Below, in pieces: positions 50,041 to 63,000 of a stretch of DNA of 64,000 nucleotides. This DNA comes from Kingdonia uniflora (lineage: Eukaryota; Streptophyta; Magnoliopsida; Ranunculales; Circaeasteraceae). The DNA is taken from contig JACGCM010002890.1 of NCBI GenBank assembly GCA_014058105.1, positions 2,232,001 through 2,296,000 of the forward strand, read 5' to 3'. Numbering within the stretch: the first letter of the stretch is position 1; each line of letters begins with the position of its first letter. Both the position numbers and the translations under genes were made by a program. A model generated the notes under the pieces. It did not search any database. It was given only the letters and a program-made list of their open reading frames with translations, and was not told where the DNA came from.

Positions 50041-53000
50041 ATGGGAAGCGGTTTCTCCTTCCCCTGCACCAAACCCACCATTAAAGAAGATGACCTCATC
50101 TTCAATGCTTCTTCATTAGAGCCGTTGGATGAAACCCTAGGTCACTCCTTCTGTTACGTTCGTTCTTCAACTAGGTCATCATTCCTCTCTCCCTCTCATT
50201 CTGATAGGTTCTTATTGTTATCTCCCTCTCATGAACAAACCGCTTTTAAAACCACCAGAGTGGTATCCGAAACCGCTTTTAAAACTATCTCTGGTGCTTC
50301 TGTGAGTGCCAATTCTTATACTCCTAGAACTGTTATTGAGCATGATGGGATTTACGATGATGCCACTGATCAGTGTAGTAGTAGTTTTGTTGTTAATGGT
50401 GGGTTTGAGAGTACCGCGTCGTTTAGCGCGTTGCCATTGCAGACGATTCCGAGGCGGGGTGGGGTCGGAATGGGGATGGATCATGGGTTTTTCATGTCGG
50501 GGCCGATGGAGCGAGGGGCGCTTTCTGGGCCGTTTGATTGGAGTAGTAACAATGATGGGCAAATACATTTTTCAGCTCCCCTTAATGGAATGTATAATGT
50601 GAAGAAGAAGCGGAGGAAGGCGCTGGGGTTGGGAATGGGGTTGCCGAGGATTAGGAAGGCGTTTCATGTTGTGCCGGTTCTCAATTTTTCGAATAGGAAA
50701 GATGGGGCGGCGGGTAATGGAGGAGGAGGGCATTCGGAGTTGAAGAATGAGAACAATGTACAATGGGCACATGGGAAGGCTGGGGAGGATAGAGTTCATG
50801 TCGTGGTATCGGAAGAACAAGGGTGGCTATTTGTTGGGATTTATGATGGGTTCAACGGACCTGATGCGCCTGAGTTTTTAATGGGTAATCTCTATCGAGT
50901 TGTTTTTAATGAACTTGAAGGGTTATTTTGGGATTTTGAGGATCGAGACGGGGTTGTTGTTCAAGATAATGTAGGTTTGGAGAGTGGAGGGGAAGATTCA
51001 AATGCTGGGAACAATGTAGGTTTGGAGAGTTGTGGGGATTTTAATACTGGGAATAATGTAGGTTTGGAGAGTTGCGGTGGAGATTCGAGTATTGGGAACA
51101 ATGTAGGTTGTTGCGGTGGAGATTCGAATACTAGGAATGTGAAGAGAGTGACGTTTCAGCAAGAAGAGACGAGAATAAGAAGAGGGAAACCCCTTTGGGA
51201 ATTTCTAGCTGAAGATGATAATGATGAAAATGGACTCGATCTTTCGGGTTCAGAGCGTTTTGCATTTTCAGTTGATGACGCGCTTCGTGTTAGTAAATCT
51301 GGATCATTTGCGAAGAGAGGATCTCTTTTGCTATCGAAGCTGAAAAGTGGGATAGCTAAGCACAAGGAGGGTCAGGGTCTTAGTAGGAGATTTTTCCCGT
51401 GGAGATACGATTGGGACGGTAGGGAGAAACCAGAAGTGGAGAACAGAGTTGGGGGGAAATCTTCTTGTAGGAAACGCAGAGTTGGTCCTGTTGATCATGA
51501 ATTAGTTTTGAGGGCTATATCACGGGCTTTAGAAGTAACTGAGCTTGCTTACTTGAAAATGACAGAAAATGTTCTTGATCGATATCCTGAGCTGGCTCTG
51601 ATGGGTTCGTGTTTGCTAGTTGTGCTAATGAGAGACGAGGATGTTTATGTTATGAATTTGGGCGATAGTCGTGCTATTGTTGCACAATATGAACTGGCGA
51701 ACAATGGGTTAAATATGAACCACATTGTTGAAGAGTCTGGTGCAGTTTGTGAAGGAGCAAATCATATAGTGACAGAATCTTCTGCTCAAACTACGAGGTT
51801 GACAGCATTGCAGCTATCGACGGATCACAGCACAAGCATTGAAGAAGTAAGCTTTAATTTGGAAAAAAAAAAAGTCTTTACTTATTTTAAGTCTTGTGCG
51901 TGCATGTGGTTATGGATCATCAACACATTTTCTTGTTCATTAAATACTTAAGATTCAATTAGCTAAGATACATGTTGTATAGAGATGGCATATATTGAAT
52001 TCTGTTAATTTATGTTTCCAAACATCTACAGGAATTTGAGAATATACATGGCCCCATCTCTGCTTACTTCTCTTCTATAGCTTCATATCATATGTAGACC
52101 ACATGTATGTTTGTTGTTAGTTTTTGTTTCCAAGACATCTATCTGAATTTAAGAATACATGTCGCCCTAGTCTCCACTTGCTTCTCTTCTATATGCTTTA
52201 GGAGTCATAGATAAACATTTAGTTGGTCTATTTGAAGTAGGGATAGCATTCAATCTACACTAAGAACAATCTTCTGGAATTGTCCTGGTATTGAGCTAAA
52301 ATTTCTTAATCAATTGGATATTTTCTCCATATACTTCCCATCTAGAAATTGACATCTCAAGGTATATTACCATCAATACTTTTCTCTTCTCCTTGTAGCC
52401 TAAAATCTGAATATGCTGTTATCGTGTTCTTCTCCTCTCCAGTCTCGCCTCATTCCTAATCAACCTATCTTCTCCCCTCAATGAGAACTCTGATATTCTC
52501 TCTTAATCCCTCCGTCTCTTGCTTCCAAAATCCTGTGATGTCTAACTACTTTCCTCTCTCTTTTCTTAGTTTCTCTCTATCCATCTATCTGTCTTCCATA
52601 GAGTTTCCGACCTTCAAATGATAATGAGTGTCTTTTTTTGTGATAGTAAAAATAGTTTATCGGCGATCTCAATGGAGACTTTCGAGGTGGAAAGAATTCA
52701 ACCTGAAGGCAAAAGTCAATTGGATACGCCATTTTCTGCAAATTTAGTATGTGGGTGTTGGTACAGCCGGCTTGTTTGAAATTGAGCTTCATGATGTGCT
52801 GGTCTTAAGTCCTCCTGATCACCCTAGGGTTCAAAACCACTGTACACTCAAATTTTCTGTTGTACATGAATCATTTTGGAAAACGAGGGAAAAACTATTT
52901 TGAGTACATGCTCACAAAGTAACAAATGCTAGCATTGTCCAAAGTAGTCTTGATCTAGTAGAAAAGGCCGAGTTACACTACCTTTGAATTCCCTCACAGA

Positions 53001-56000
53001 GAGAAGAGCTCAAGAGATGCCAAACAGGGAAGAGAAAGACAAAACCTATCTCACAATGACTTTTATTATAGATGATTGGCTTCCACATCAGGCTTTAGAC
53101 GAAGTTTAAGAAAAAAATGCAATAATGATATGTTCTGTTTATAAAATGGTAAACTGTGAAAATCTTCTTTAGAGAGAGAATTTCAGAATCAGACTACTAT
53201 AAGCAGGAAGGTAAGAATACCTTCTCTCTAACCTTCTGTTTTTAAGTGTATGGACACTATTTTCTCATTCTGTCAATCCTCTTGGATAATATAATGTACA
53301 ATCGGGAGATTGAATTTTTTTTCTTCGAGGAAAATATCATGAAAGTCGCACATCATAAGTACAATGATATTTCTTTTGAGGAGATTGAGTTTTGGACTAT
53401 ATTTTTTGTACTCAAATGGGATATTTTTTCCATATACTCCCATTTAGAAATTGACATCCCAAGGTATATTACCACCGATAACTTTTCTCTTCTCTTCGTA
53501 CTCTAAAATTTAAATATGTTGTCATTGTGTTTTTCTTCAATTCTCTCATTCTTAATCATCCTATCTTCTCCTTTAAATGAGAACTCTGATATTCTTTTTC
53601 AATCCCTCCATCTCTTCCATTCAAAAACTCTCTCTCTCTCTCTCCCCCCCTTCAAACGATAGTGAGAGTGCATTTTTTTGAGATTGTAAAAATAATATAT
53701 TGATGATCTCAAAGAAGCCTTTTCAAGGCAGAAAGAATACCACCTGAAGGTAAAGATAATTAAAATCATCATTTGAAGATGCCATTATCTGTGTGGGTGT
53801 TGGTACCTCTAATTTTTTGTTAAGCTACTGCGTACCTCCCTCCTCACCTAAATAAGAACCCTCTAGAATCCTTCTGATTTCACTATGGTTTAAAACTACC
53901 ATACATTAAAAATTTCTTATGTACATGAAGCACCTAGGAAAAGAAAGGCAGAGTTGTATTTTGTGAATATGCTTACAAAGTAACAATTGCTAGCGTTGTC
54001 CGGATTGGTTCAGATCTGGTAGGCCGAGTATACTACCTTTGAAGTAATATTCCCCACAGAGAAAGGAGTTCAAGAAATACCAAACAAGAAAGAGAATGTC
54101 CAGACCTATTTCACAATGGCTATTATAATAGACAATTTTCTGCTACATTAGGCTTTAGACTAAGTACAAATAAAATAAACACAACATTTTTTTCTCTCTG
54201 TTTATAAAATGTTTAATTGTGGAAATCTTCATGGTCAGACTAAAAGCAGGAAAGTGGGAACACCTTCTCTTTTACCTTTCGTCTAGGCACCATTTTTCTA
54301 TCTGTTCATCTTTTTGGATTGTATAATGTTCAATTGAGAAATGGGTTTGGTGGAAGGAGAGGAGCAGTAGACACTTTGATGAAAAGAGTAAGACCTTGGA
54401 AACAATCGTCCTCGACGTATACATGACAATCTTGTGTTGGTAATTTTCTTCCATAGCTATGAGAGATGTTCGGTTTGAAGATCTTGTGGCTCGATGGGAA
54501 TATTTAGTTATCGTGAATCCGACATGATGTTTAGTGCATTGTACTAATTTGCCTTCGGGTTGTATCTTTCCAACTTAGAAAGCTTCTTTGGATTCATCGA
54601 TAATTTATTTCTACATTCTCAAAGAAAAGATTGAGTTATTTTTTGTCATTGGGGAAAATATCATGAAAAATATAACATCATACATGCGATGATTTTTTTT
54701 TGAGGAGATAAAGAAGAGCTCGCCCAAAAGTTATATCGTATTCTCCTTTTACTTACATTTAGCATCTTCTTGTGTCTTGTGTTAAGTTTCTCTATAAGCC
54801 TCTCTAAACACTACTTTTGGTAGATCTATACTCGTCACTATCCTCCTTGAGCCCTTCTCATCTGTGCCTGACTTACGGCTCTTAACCTTCAAAATAAATG
54901 CTAAAAAGGTAATTTTTTTGGTATATACTAATGCCGAATTCTCTTTGTTTCCTGAGTGAATTAAAAGTCTTCCAGCCTCCTAAATGGCTAAATATCATTT
55001 GTTACTCTCCTCATAACTGTACATAAGATCTTGAACCAACTTTTCAGTAGTCTCGATAAGTTACATACGAGTTAAAAAGAGTTATAAAGAACACAAGGGG
55101 CGCTAGACAATAAGCTCTTGCACAAAACAATTTTGATTCCCATTTGATGACGAAGAAGCCTTATTTCTAGTAAATCTAATTTTTCAAAACTCTTTCAAAT
55201 GCTACGGTAGATCCAAAATGACAACCTGTGTAAGACTCCAGGAAGCTGCTTGAACCCTTCATGATTTGATCAATAGAAGTGGAAAAAAAAAGAGGTAGAA
55301 AAGAGAAGAGAGAAAGGAAGAAGAGAGCAATGTATCCTTTACACGGCTTGTCAACTTTATGGATAATAAGGGGAGTGAACGTTATTGACACTAATGAACT
55401 CAATGATGTCATGCTTCCTAAAAGTATTATTCGTGTTTGATGTGGACTTTCAATTTTTGTTGCAAGAATTGAGGGTATTTCTTAGTTTGTAATGACTAGA
55501 TACTGATAATACTGTGTTGGTGATATGACCTTAACCTGCCACAGTTCTTATTGGCTGTACAACTTTCATCTTGATTCTTGTTCTGACCCCCTGTAGTATA
55601 ACTGAAAATTCTCAGAGATGTATATGCTTATTTTCCCTTATAATGCTTACATACATCAAATGTAAACTAATTCCTTCTGCTAGATTGTCTCACTATCCTT
55701 TTTTCTCAGTTTGATTTGTGATATTTGATAATGCAGGAAGTTCTCAGAATCAAGCAAGAACACCCAGATGACAATCAATGCATTGTCAATGATCGAGTGA
55801 AAGGCCGACTTAAGGTCACCCGGGCATTTGGAGCAGGATTCTTAAAGCAGGTTTGTGCTCAAAGTATCATTGTTCAGGGTTGTTCTTTCATAGTTTTACT
55901 CCCCCAGGATAGTACAAATTTTTTTGGGTAGAAAAATGATATTTACCACTCATTGGGTTTTAATGGGAGATCTAATGGGTCAAAGTAAACTGATTAGTGA

Positions 56001-56497
56001 TCCTAACCATCCAGTTTGGATAGTTTATTTGGACTATTGGCTAGGTAATTGAAATCTCCTTGGTTGGAAGCATTGTTGAGTTTCAGAGTTTCAACAATAA
56101 CCTCCCTCCGTGTACGATATACCCGTAATTGTTGTGACGGGCTCCATTTATTTGTTTAATATTGCTGTGTCATGTTTTTATTTATTTGTGAATATCTATA
56201 TGACTCGTTGTATGTATTTGTTTCTGTTGCAGCCTAAGTTGAACAATGCATTACTGGAAATGTTCAGGAATGAATATATTGGCACCACACCGTACTTATC
56301 ATGTTCTCCTTCTCTTTGTTACCACAAACTCTGTGCTAATGACCAGTTCTTAATTCTCTCATCGGATGGCCTGTATCAGTATTTGACTAATGAGGAAGTG
56401 GTTTCTCATGTCGAAAGTTTCATGGACAAGTTTCCAGAAGGTGATCCTGCACAACACTTGATCGAGGAGCTTCTTTTTCGTGCAGCCAAGAAAGCTG
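50041..56497 (+). CDS. Protein phosphatase 2C, POLTERGEIST-like (PLL) type, 3' end not seen
   Basis: Exons seen: 50041-51846, 55737-55850, 56233-56497 (728 codons). The start MGSGFS gives an N-myristoylation signal, as in POL/PLL phosphatases. The family-specific N-terminal part includes [25 protein letters not shown] and the [12 protein letters not shown] repeat. PP2C motifs: [28 protein letters not shown] (Asp269), [12 protein letters not shown] (541-551), then [25 protein letters not shown] and [12 protein letters not shown]. Known role of the family: Mn/Mg-dependent Ser/Thr phosphatases acting below CLAVATA/receptor kinases or in leaf and epidermal signalling. PLL4/5 look closest. A coding minisatellite lies at 50968-51138. 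The expected last exon (GMDFHELL.. DDVS region) was not found before 64000, so the gene either continues past the window or has lost its end. Confidence 0.88.
50968..51138 (+). repeat. Coding minisatellite in PP2C exon 1
   Basis: Four in-frame units of 45, 42, 45 and 39 bp start at 50968, 51013, 51055 and 51100. Each starts AATGTAGGTT and encodes NVGLES(C/G)GG(E)DSN.GN-type peptide. Located between the DGFNGPDAP and [10 protein letters not shown] segments, in a loop region of the family. Confidence 0.92.
52300..54700. repeat. Large diverged tandem duplication in PP2C intron 1
   Basis: A block from about 52315 (TATTTTCTCCATATACTTCCC) to about 53390 recurs from about 53415 to 54700. Shared anchors include GAAATTGACATC..AAGGTATATTACCA, GAGAACTCTGATATTCT, GTACATGAA, CACAAAGTAACAA/ACAAAGTAACAATT, GGCTTTAGAC, GAAAATATCATGAAA and GAGGAGAT. 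Identity is modest with many indels. No coding content was recognised. Confidence 0.75.
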
Positions 56498-56739
56498 GTA
56501 TGGTTAATTTTCTTTGGACAATAACTAGCATTGTTTTGTTTCTTTGGTTTTCTGTACTCTGTCTTGTATGTAGAGCGAAATTTCCATTTGTGCAACAGAT
56601 CAATATTCCATATTGATGTTGAATAGCAGCCAGATACTTATTACCTGTAGATTGTCCCATACAGAGGATCTATGCCAACTTTATTTACCTCAGTAATACC
56701 AACCAATGCACATCATTTCCTTATGCAAATAGAAAAAAA

Positions 56740-57880
56740 TTAAAATGAAAAATAATTGTATTTGTATAAGTACAAGGCTTTATTGCCGCAGAAGAAAAGC
56801 AGAAAACAAAGTACCAAAAAGTGCTGAAAAAGAAATAAGCAAAGCTGATAAGGTCCTACACATGCTGGGCGTGAACAAGCTTCAAATGTAGGATTCCTTC
56901 CAATAGGTCATCAAATAATCTAAGAAGACGTCACTCTTGTTTGTCGCCACTATGCACTAAATTTTTTATTTGAACTTTTGTTGCCCTCAAACACTCAAAT
57001 TTCTAACTAACCAAATGAACCAGATCCCTGCATAGGTAAAAACCTCCGCATAAATATGCCTTTCCCGGTGAAGTTACTAGAACCCCAACAACAGATTAGA
57101 AGCTTGGAAATCGACATAGGATGGTGAGAAAAGAGTCCGATTCTGTGAAATAAGTCAGTCCATATACCACTAACAAACTAAAAGTGGACAAAAAGGTGAT
57201 CAAGGGATTTCCCACTATACTTGTACATAGAGCAAAAGTTGGTCATTACAGTCCTTTGCTTGTTTAGGCTGTGAGTGCTCACGTTTCTTATATAGTTCAA
57301 GCAAAGAGCAAAAGCTTGCATGGTAGCTTAGAGATCCATATTTTGGACTAGGGGAAGACAATTACGGTCCGTGAAATGGGAATGAAATTAATTTTGTAAA
57401 AACTGTTACGAGAAAAGTAAACCATTTTAGCATTCAAACTGAATCCTCCTTACTTTTTCAGTTGGATGAGTTTGAAAGTTATACGAGTTTTCAAGAAGGC
57501 TATCTATAATGGGCATTTCACCTTCGTTCAAAATTCCCGTGAAAGCCCAAAGTCCTAGTAAACCTATTGCGATCCACTGCCATCATATCTTGAACTGTGA
57601 AATCGTGAGTCTGGTATCTCGAGGACTTGAGGGAGAAACACTCTCTTCAGGAAAGAATTGAGCAACCATCTACCCTTCCAGAGTTTCACTCAACCCTCAA
57701 ATTCAACATGAATTGTAACACCCATCGCAATCCCTACTCACCTTCATAATACTTTTCCATTTATCACGGCTAAAGCTCCGAAGCACTTCCATACTGCTCC
57801 ACTTAAAATTACCAATCGCTTCCAAACCCCTAATCCTCATTATCAAGCCCCTAGAACCACTTACTAGTAATAAGGCTCTA
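56740..57880 (-). mobile_element. Degenerate LINE debris after PP2C exon 3
   Basis: Minus-strand pieces around 57240-57080 read a degenerate zf-RVT-like segment, and a 60-codon frame lies at 57885-57703. Matches to LINE motifs are weak and broken. If the PP2C gene continues, this is its intron 3. Confidence 0.35.
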
Positions 57881-57899
57881 GCCATTCACATCACTTTCT

Positions 57900-59190
57900 T
57901 AATCATTAGATCTTCCTTATTATTGGCCACCTTTTCACAACTCGCTAAATCTAAATGGTATTCTTTCTTTTCAAATGAATCATTCCACAATAATTTTGAC
58001 ATAATGTTCTCAAGCTTCTTACTCTACCTCTTCAGGTTAGCAATTATGAACAGATAATACATAGAAGGTTCCTGAAGGTTCTTTTAAGCAAGGTCACTCT
58101 TGCATCTTCGACAGATGTGTTGCCTTTGGGAACTTTAGAGTTCATGTGTTGTTTTTTTTGTCTACAGCGGGAGCAATCCTAATCCAGTGGTGCTTTGATG
58201 TACAATGTGAACAGCGTCGACCATATTTGGAAAGAAGTGCAATCCAAAAGTATGATCTTTTCCAATAATGTTGGGATCGTCTCTAGCTTCTTAACAGCTA
58301 AAAGGCTCGCACACTGGAGTGTGGACATTGTCCCCACATACACGAAAGCATAAAAACTAACATGGCTAGCAATTCTGAAGTTCGGATAACTTCTGCTTCT
58401 ACTGTCATTGTAGGATCATCCTATTCACGATTTTTGATTACTTCCAGCTCAAAAGAGAATTTCTAGACAGAAACTAGAGATAGAGAACCCTGAGCGAGAG
58501 AGAAAAGTTACTGAAACACTTAATCCAAAAATTAAAAAAAAAAAAAAAGGTGGAAAATTCTAGAGGGACGAAATCTAGATAGAGAAAATGTAAGGAGAAG
58601 GAAATCTTGAGAGAAAATCGGATATAATGAAGGAAGATCTAGTTTAATGGAATCTTGTTTACATATAAAGAAAAAGAAGTAAAAATGAATCTTGTGAGAG
58701 TGCATGTTGAAAGATGTGAAAAAGTTTGGTGGGCTAAAATCTAGAGAGAATTGAAAGTAAAAAAAAAGCACTTGGAAAGAGTAAATCTGGAGACGGAATA
58801 TATTGAGTTACAGGGAGTTCAAGTATAGAGAGAATTTACAGAGGAAAATTGTAAGTGATTGAACAACTTATTAGGGGTTTGCATGCCTCAGACAATCACT
58901 TGTACACTAATAGATGTTGAACTAATGCAGGAAAGTGCAAATGCACCTATGTGAAACAGAACGTACAAGGCCTTAGTACCCCGTTGCATTATTCCTGCCG
59001 TGATCATTCCATTGATTAATCCAACAATTACATGTGAAATGCAAATTATAACTTAAAATGAAAGGAAATAATTACAGAAAACACAAGAAACAATTTTTCA
59101 TGGAAGCATGCAATTAACAAAAAAAAAAGCCATTAGTATTATGTGGCGATGTTCAAGCCACGATCCTGACACGCGTCCCATGAGTTTGTA
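57900..59190. other. No supported gene
   Basis: AT-rich sequence with poly-A/T runs (58534-58549). A plus-strand search for the missing PP2C terminal exon found nothing. Confidence 0.3.
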
Positions 59191-59197
59191 AAGAGTG

Positions 59198-59276
59198 GTT
59201 GTAAAAACCTGATTTTTTTAATTTACAGCAATAAATCAAGTTTTGTTTTCTTCTAATTCGTTTATTTGCTTCCGCG
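59198..59276 (+). repeat. LTR U5-like repeat, copy 1
   Basis: About 79 bp, GGTTGTAAA.. to ..TTGCTTCCGCG, nearly identical to 59587-59667. A CGCGTCCCATGAGTTT word lies on both sides (about 59173 and 59273). Confidence 0.8.
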
Positions 59277-59439
59277 TCCCATGAGTTTTCATGAGTTAAA
59301 TGTAAAGCACAAAAACTTAAAATAAAAAATAATAATATAAAAGGGCAATCATGGAATTCACAAGAATATGTATGAAAGAAGACTGATAAGAATAGTTTTC
59401 GCGCACTTTGGGGCCTACATGCCTAGTTGGCCCATCCCC

Positions 59440-59690
59440 TTTTATTTAGAATATTTTATGTTATTTGTTTCCTAGTTTATATTTATTTTGTTTCCTAGTT
59501 TATCTTGGGGAGGTTTTAGAAGGTGGGGGACTCCTCTATAAAAGAGGGTATTGGTTTAGTAGGTTGAGTTTTGAGGGTTAGAGAGAGGTTGTAAAGACCT
59601 GATTTTCTTTAATTTACAGCAATAAATCAAGTTTTGTTTTCTTCTAATTCGTTTATTTGCTTCCGCGTAAGTTTGTGTTTATCAAAGACA
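59440..59690 (+). mobile_element. LTR fragment with TATA box and U5, copy 2
   Basis: Contains CTCCTCTATAAAAGAGGG (about 59530-59549), then the GGTTGTAAAGACCTG.. GCTTCCGCG repeat (59587-59667). The layout equals the LTR promoter-to-U5 part of the elements at 7022, 21249 and 33528. No primer-binding site or internal region was recognised, so it is an LTR remnant. Confidence 0.6.
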
Positions 59691-59699
59691 ATTACAGAA

Positions 59700-61180
59700 G
59701 CTACAAGAAGATGTCTCACATGGAAACCAAATTGGGGAAAAGCCTAGATGATGATCAAGTTCTTCACTGTAAATATTAAGAAAGTGAATAACAATAACGC
59801 TAAAAAAGTCATACCCTAGTATAGGGCAAACCATACCCTCTATACTAATTGGTCAAGCCAATGCAAACTATACTCGGGAAAGAAAGAACCTTCAAAATAA
59901 CATCTGCTATGGATAAGAAAAACTGGTACTGAAGGACACAAAAAGCTGGGTACCAGTGTTTTTAGAACAAGTCCGTCCTGTTCTTTACGGCTTCTTCACT
60001 GGCTTGGTCAATTCTGGTGTTGCAACCTTTCGTTAGCCCCACTTTCTTCTTGTGTAATATTATCGGGTTGGTCCTATATGTTAGTATCAGTTCCGGGCTT
60101 CCAGCCCTAGACACTGTAGGATCCTTTTTCAAACCTGCTCTCGGTTTCGAGATAAGAGATAGATCTATAGACTCATCTCATTGCATTGATCAAGGTTGTT
60201 CATAGTGACCGAGGGGGCTGAAGACCAAGAAGCCTGTTATTTATACCAAACATTCTTCTTAATGATAGATCCAATCTCCTGCCTTGCAGAAAATGAAAAG
60301 AATTTCAAATGTTCTTTTTTTTTCATGAGACCTTCAGAAAAACATAAAAAGAAGTTAATATGATACGATCCCTACGTCACCGCTTATCGAGCCAATTATC
60401 CTCCACTCTGGTGAAAAAAAACTCTAGCCTGACCTTCTTCAACAATTTTAGACTGTCAATAAATTTATTCAAACCACTCGAACACACTTATTGTTATCTC
60501 CAAATGCACCTGAAAGACATTCAAAATTCGTGAATATAGATCAAGCTTAAGCGGAGCTCTAACTTAACCACCAGAATCACCAATCATCTTGGTCTACATA
60601 TCTACTGGATTATCTTTGGGGCTAAGTTTCTGTGAAGAATAATCATCGTCACTAGTAACTCCACGATTGAAATAAAACCAAAATTGCATGATGAATTTGA
60701 TCACAATTTACATCCATACTCCCCTGAGCAATTCCAATTTTAACAATCAAATCTTTACCTATGAACAATGGTGTATGCCCCTAGGCTGTGACATCACGAT
60801 CCGTTTAATCCACCCTTCATTATGTCTGAATAAAAAACCTGCAATTTGCTGTACATCTTTCATTTTAAACTTTAATTAGATCTTCAATTATTAAACTCAA
60901 CTCAGGATCAATCTGCCAATGACAGTAGAATATACACAACTGTTGGACCCACTTTTAATGTATCCTTGTCTCAACATGAATAAGTGGAACTTCTTCCACT
61001 TTTCAGGTAGACTGTCCTGTTTTCAGGCAACTATGAAACCCTCATGTTGTCGCATATTTATTTGCTCGTCTAGATCGTTATGCAAGGAGATTATCTTGAT
61101 CAACTTGTTCCGACTCTAAGCTACCATGCCGAACTATATTATGGTCGACAACCAGTCAAGACAAGTTAGTGTAATTCCCA
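59700..61180. other. No supported gene
   Basis: Only short scattered frames on both strands; none resembles a known protein. Confidence 0.3.
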
Positions 61181-61182
61181 CA

Positions 61183-63000
61183 TTTTTGTTCTTTTTGCAA
61201 AAGGTAAGCAAAGTTATTGAATAAGAAGTAAAGGCATTAAGCCGACGAACTTCCGGATTCAAAAAAAAAGAAAAAGAAGAAAGACGTAAAGGCAATAGAG
61301 AAACTACAAGCCCAACATATTAGTTAGGGGCAGACAAGACCTGCACTCAAGCCTAAATAAAACTAATCAAATCTATAATAATTCTGAAATTGATTCTCAA
61401 TGGAGTACAGGAATGTAGTTCTGCCATCAATCCAAGAGTCTGTATTTATAGGCATAGCAGCAGCTTTTATAGAACAGGAGTCTGCATTAAAATTGCACTC
61501 CCTCCAGGAGTGCTTGAATCTGATAGCAAGTTGGCTTCTGAGATGAGTCCATTCTGACTGAAGTTTCCCGGGAACCTTGTTGCTTTTGAAGGAATCAATG
61601 GCTGACTTTGAGCCTGAGACAAAGAAAACCTGTAGCCAGCCTCTCTGCATTGCATTTTTAAGACTACTAATGATGCTTGAACATTCTGCCAAGTAATAAG
61701 CCACTCCAATATTCTTCATGTATACCCCAAGAACCACGCCTGTATGATCCCTAAAAACAGATCCAGTACCAGAGATCCCTGGATTCCCTAGACTGGCTCC
61801 ATCACAATTGATTTTAATCTCTTCAAACCTTGGCAATTCACACCTGCAGGATCTAATCCTATGAGGCCTTTTGAATTTAAGAGGCACCCCCAGTTGATGA
61901 AAAATGGAAAGGTCCTCAACAGAATTATTCATTGTGCCTTTAGAAAACTTATCAGGATTATGTATAGGCCGCAGAATTTGTACCTTACTTATTCTGTTAT
62001 TGACAGCCTGAGCTTCATGAATGAGCTTTTGTTTCTCTGAAACCAAATGCAGTCCATTACAGCCAACATAGCATTTCTCCAAAGATCCTTAACATAGCTG
62101 CTACCACCTCTGCAAGCAGTAAAAGAGAATGGAAATTTCAGTTGGAGACATTTTATTTGTAATGAAAAATGTCAAGGAGCCAATGCCAAACATTCAGAGC
62201 ATGAGAGCAGTGTAGAAAAATGTGTTCAACAGTCTCAACATGAGATTTGCATAGAACACATTGTGAAGTTAAAGGGATTTGTTTAGATTGGATTTTGTCA
62301 TCAGTGGGCAGTGCACAATGAAATATTCTTTAGCTAGGTTAGAGAGTCTAGGGAAGGAGTTAAGCTGCCAGATTTTGAACCACCAACAGTTGTTAGACCT
62401 GTTTCTGATGTAGTTATAGGTTTCTGAAACTGAGAAAGTATCTTGAACATTGGGCTTATAGAAGCAAGTATCCTCAAAATTGGCGATCCTAATGTTGTCT
62501 AAGTTAATCCCAACCTTAAACAGTAACTGGCTGTTCTGATGATTAAGATTCCAATTGTTAGTCTGAATGAAATCAGAAACCAAGTCATGTTTCCTCATCC
62601 AGTTAACTTGAGAAAGGCCCGTGTGTCCCTTAGAGGACCTTGATCGGTCCAGACATCTCTCCAAGCATTAATTGACTCTCCATTACCTATAATCCAAAAA
62701 GATTCCTTAATAAGATCAGGCAGAATATTTTTAATTCCAGGCCAAATAGAAGATTGTTTGTAGTAGGCAGTAGCATCCCCAGCTCTTGTAAGAAATTTTG
62801 CTCTCATGTAATTAGCCCACAAGCTTCCTTCAGTGATGAAGTTCCATGCCAGTTTCATAAGCATAGTTATGTTGATATCAGAGAATCTTGTCAAACCCAG
62901 ACCTCCCTCTTGCATTGGCCTACAACATTTCTCCCAACTGACGATAATGTCCTTCTTCTTACATGGATCCATAAGCTCAAATCGTTTTGGGATGATAAGA
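61183..63000 (-). mobile_element. 5'-truncated LINE, antisense
   Basis: Begins on the + strand with T-rich sequence and TTTTTGCAAAAGGTAAGC, the complement of a LINE 3' end. On the minus strand: RNase H (62082-61363, INCDGASLGNPGISGTGSVFRDHTG and WRECNFNADSCS), zf-RVT (about 62300-62220), and the RT C-terminal part (62972-62595, CCRPMQEGGLGLTRFSDINITMLMKLAWNF). The RNase H frame of 239 codons is open, so this copy is relatively young. 5' truncation at about 63000. Confidence 0.88.
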
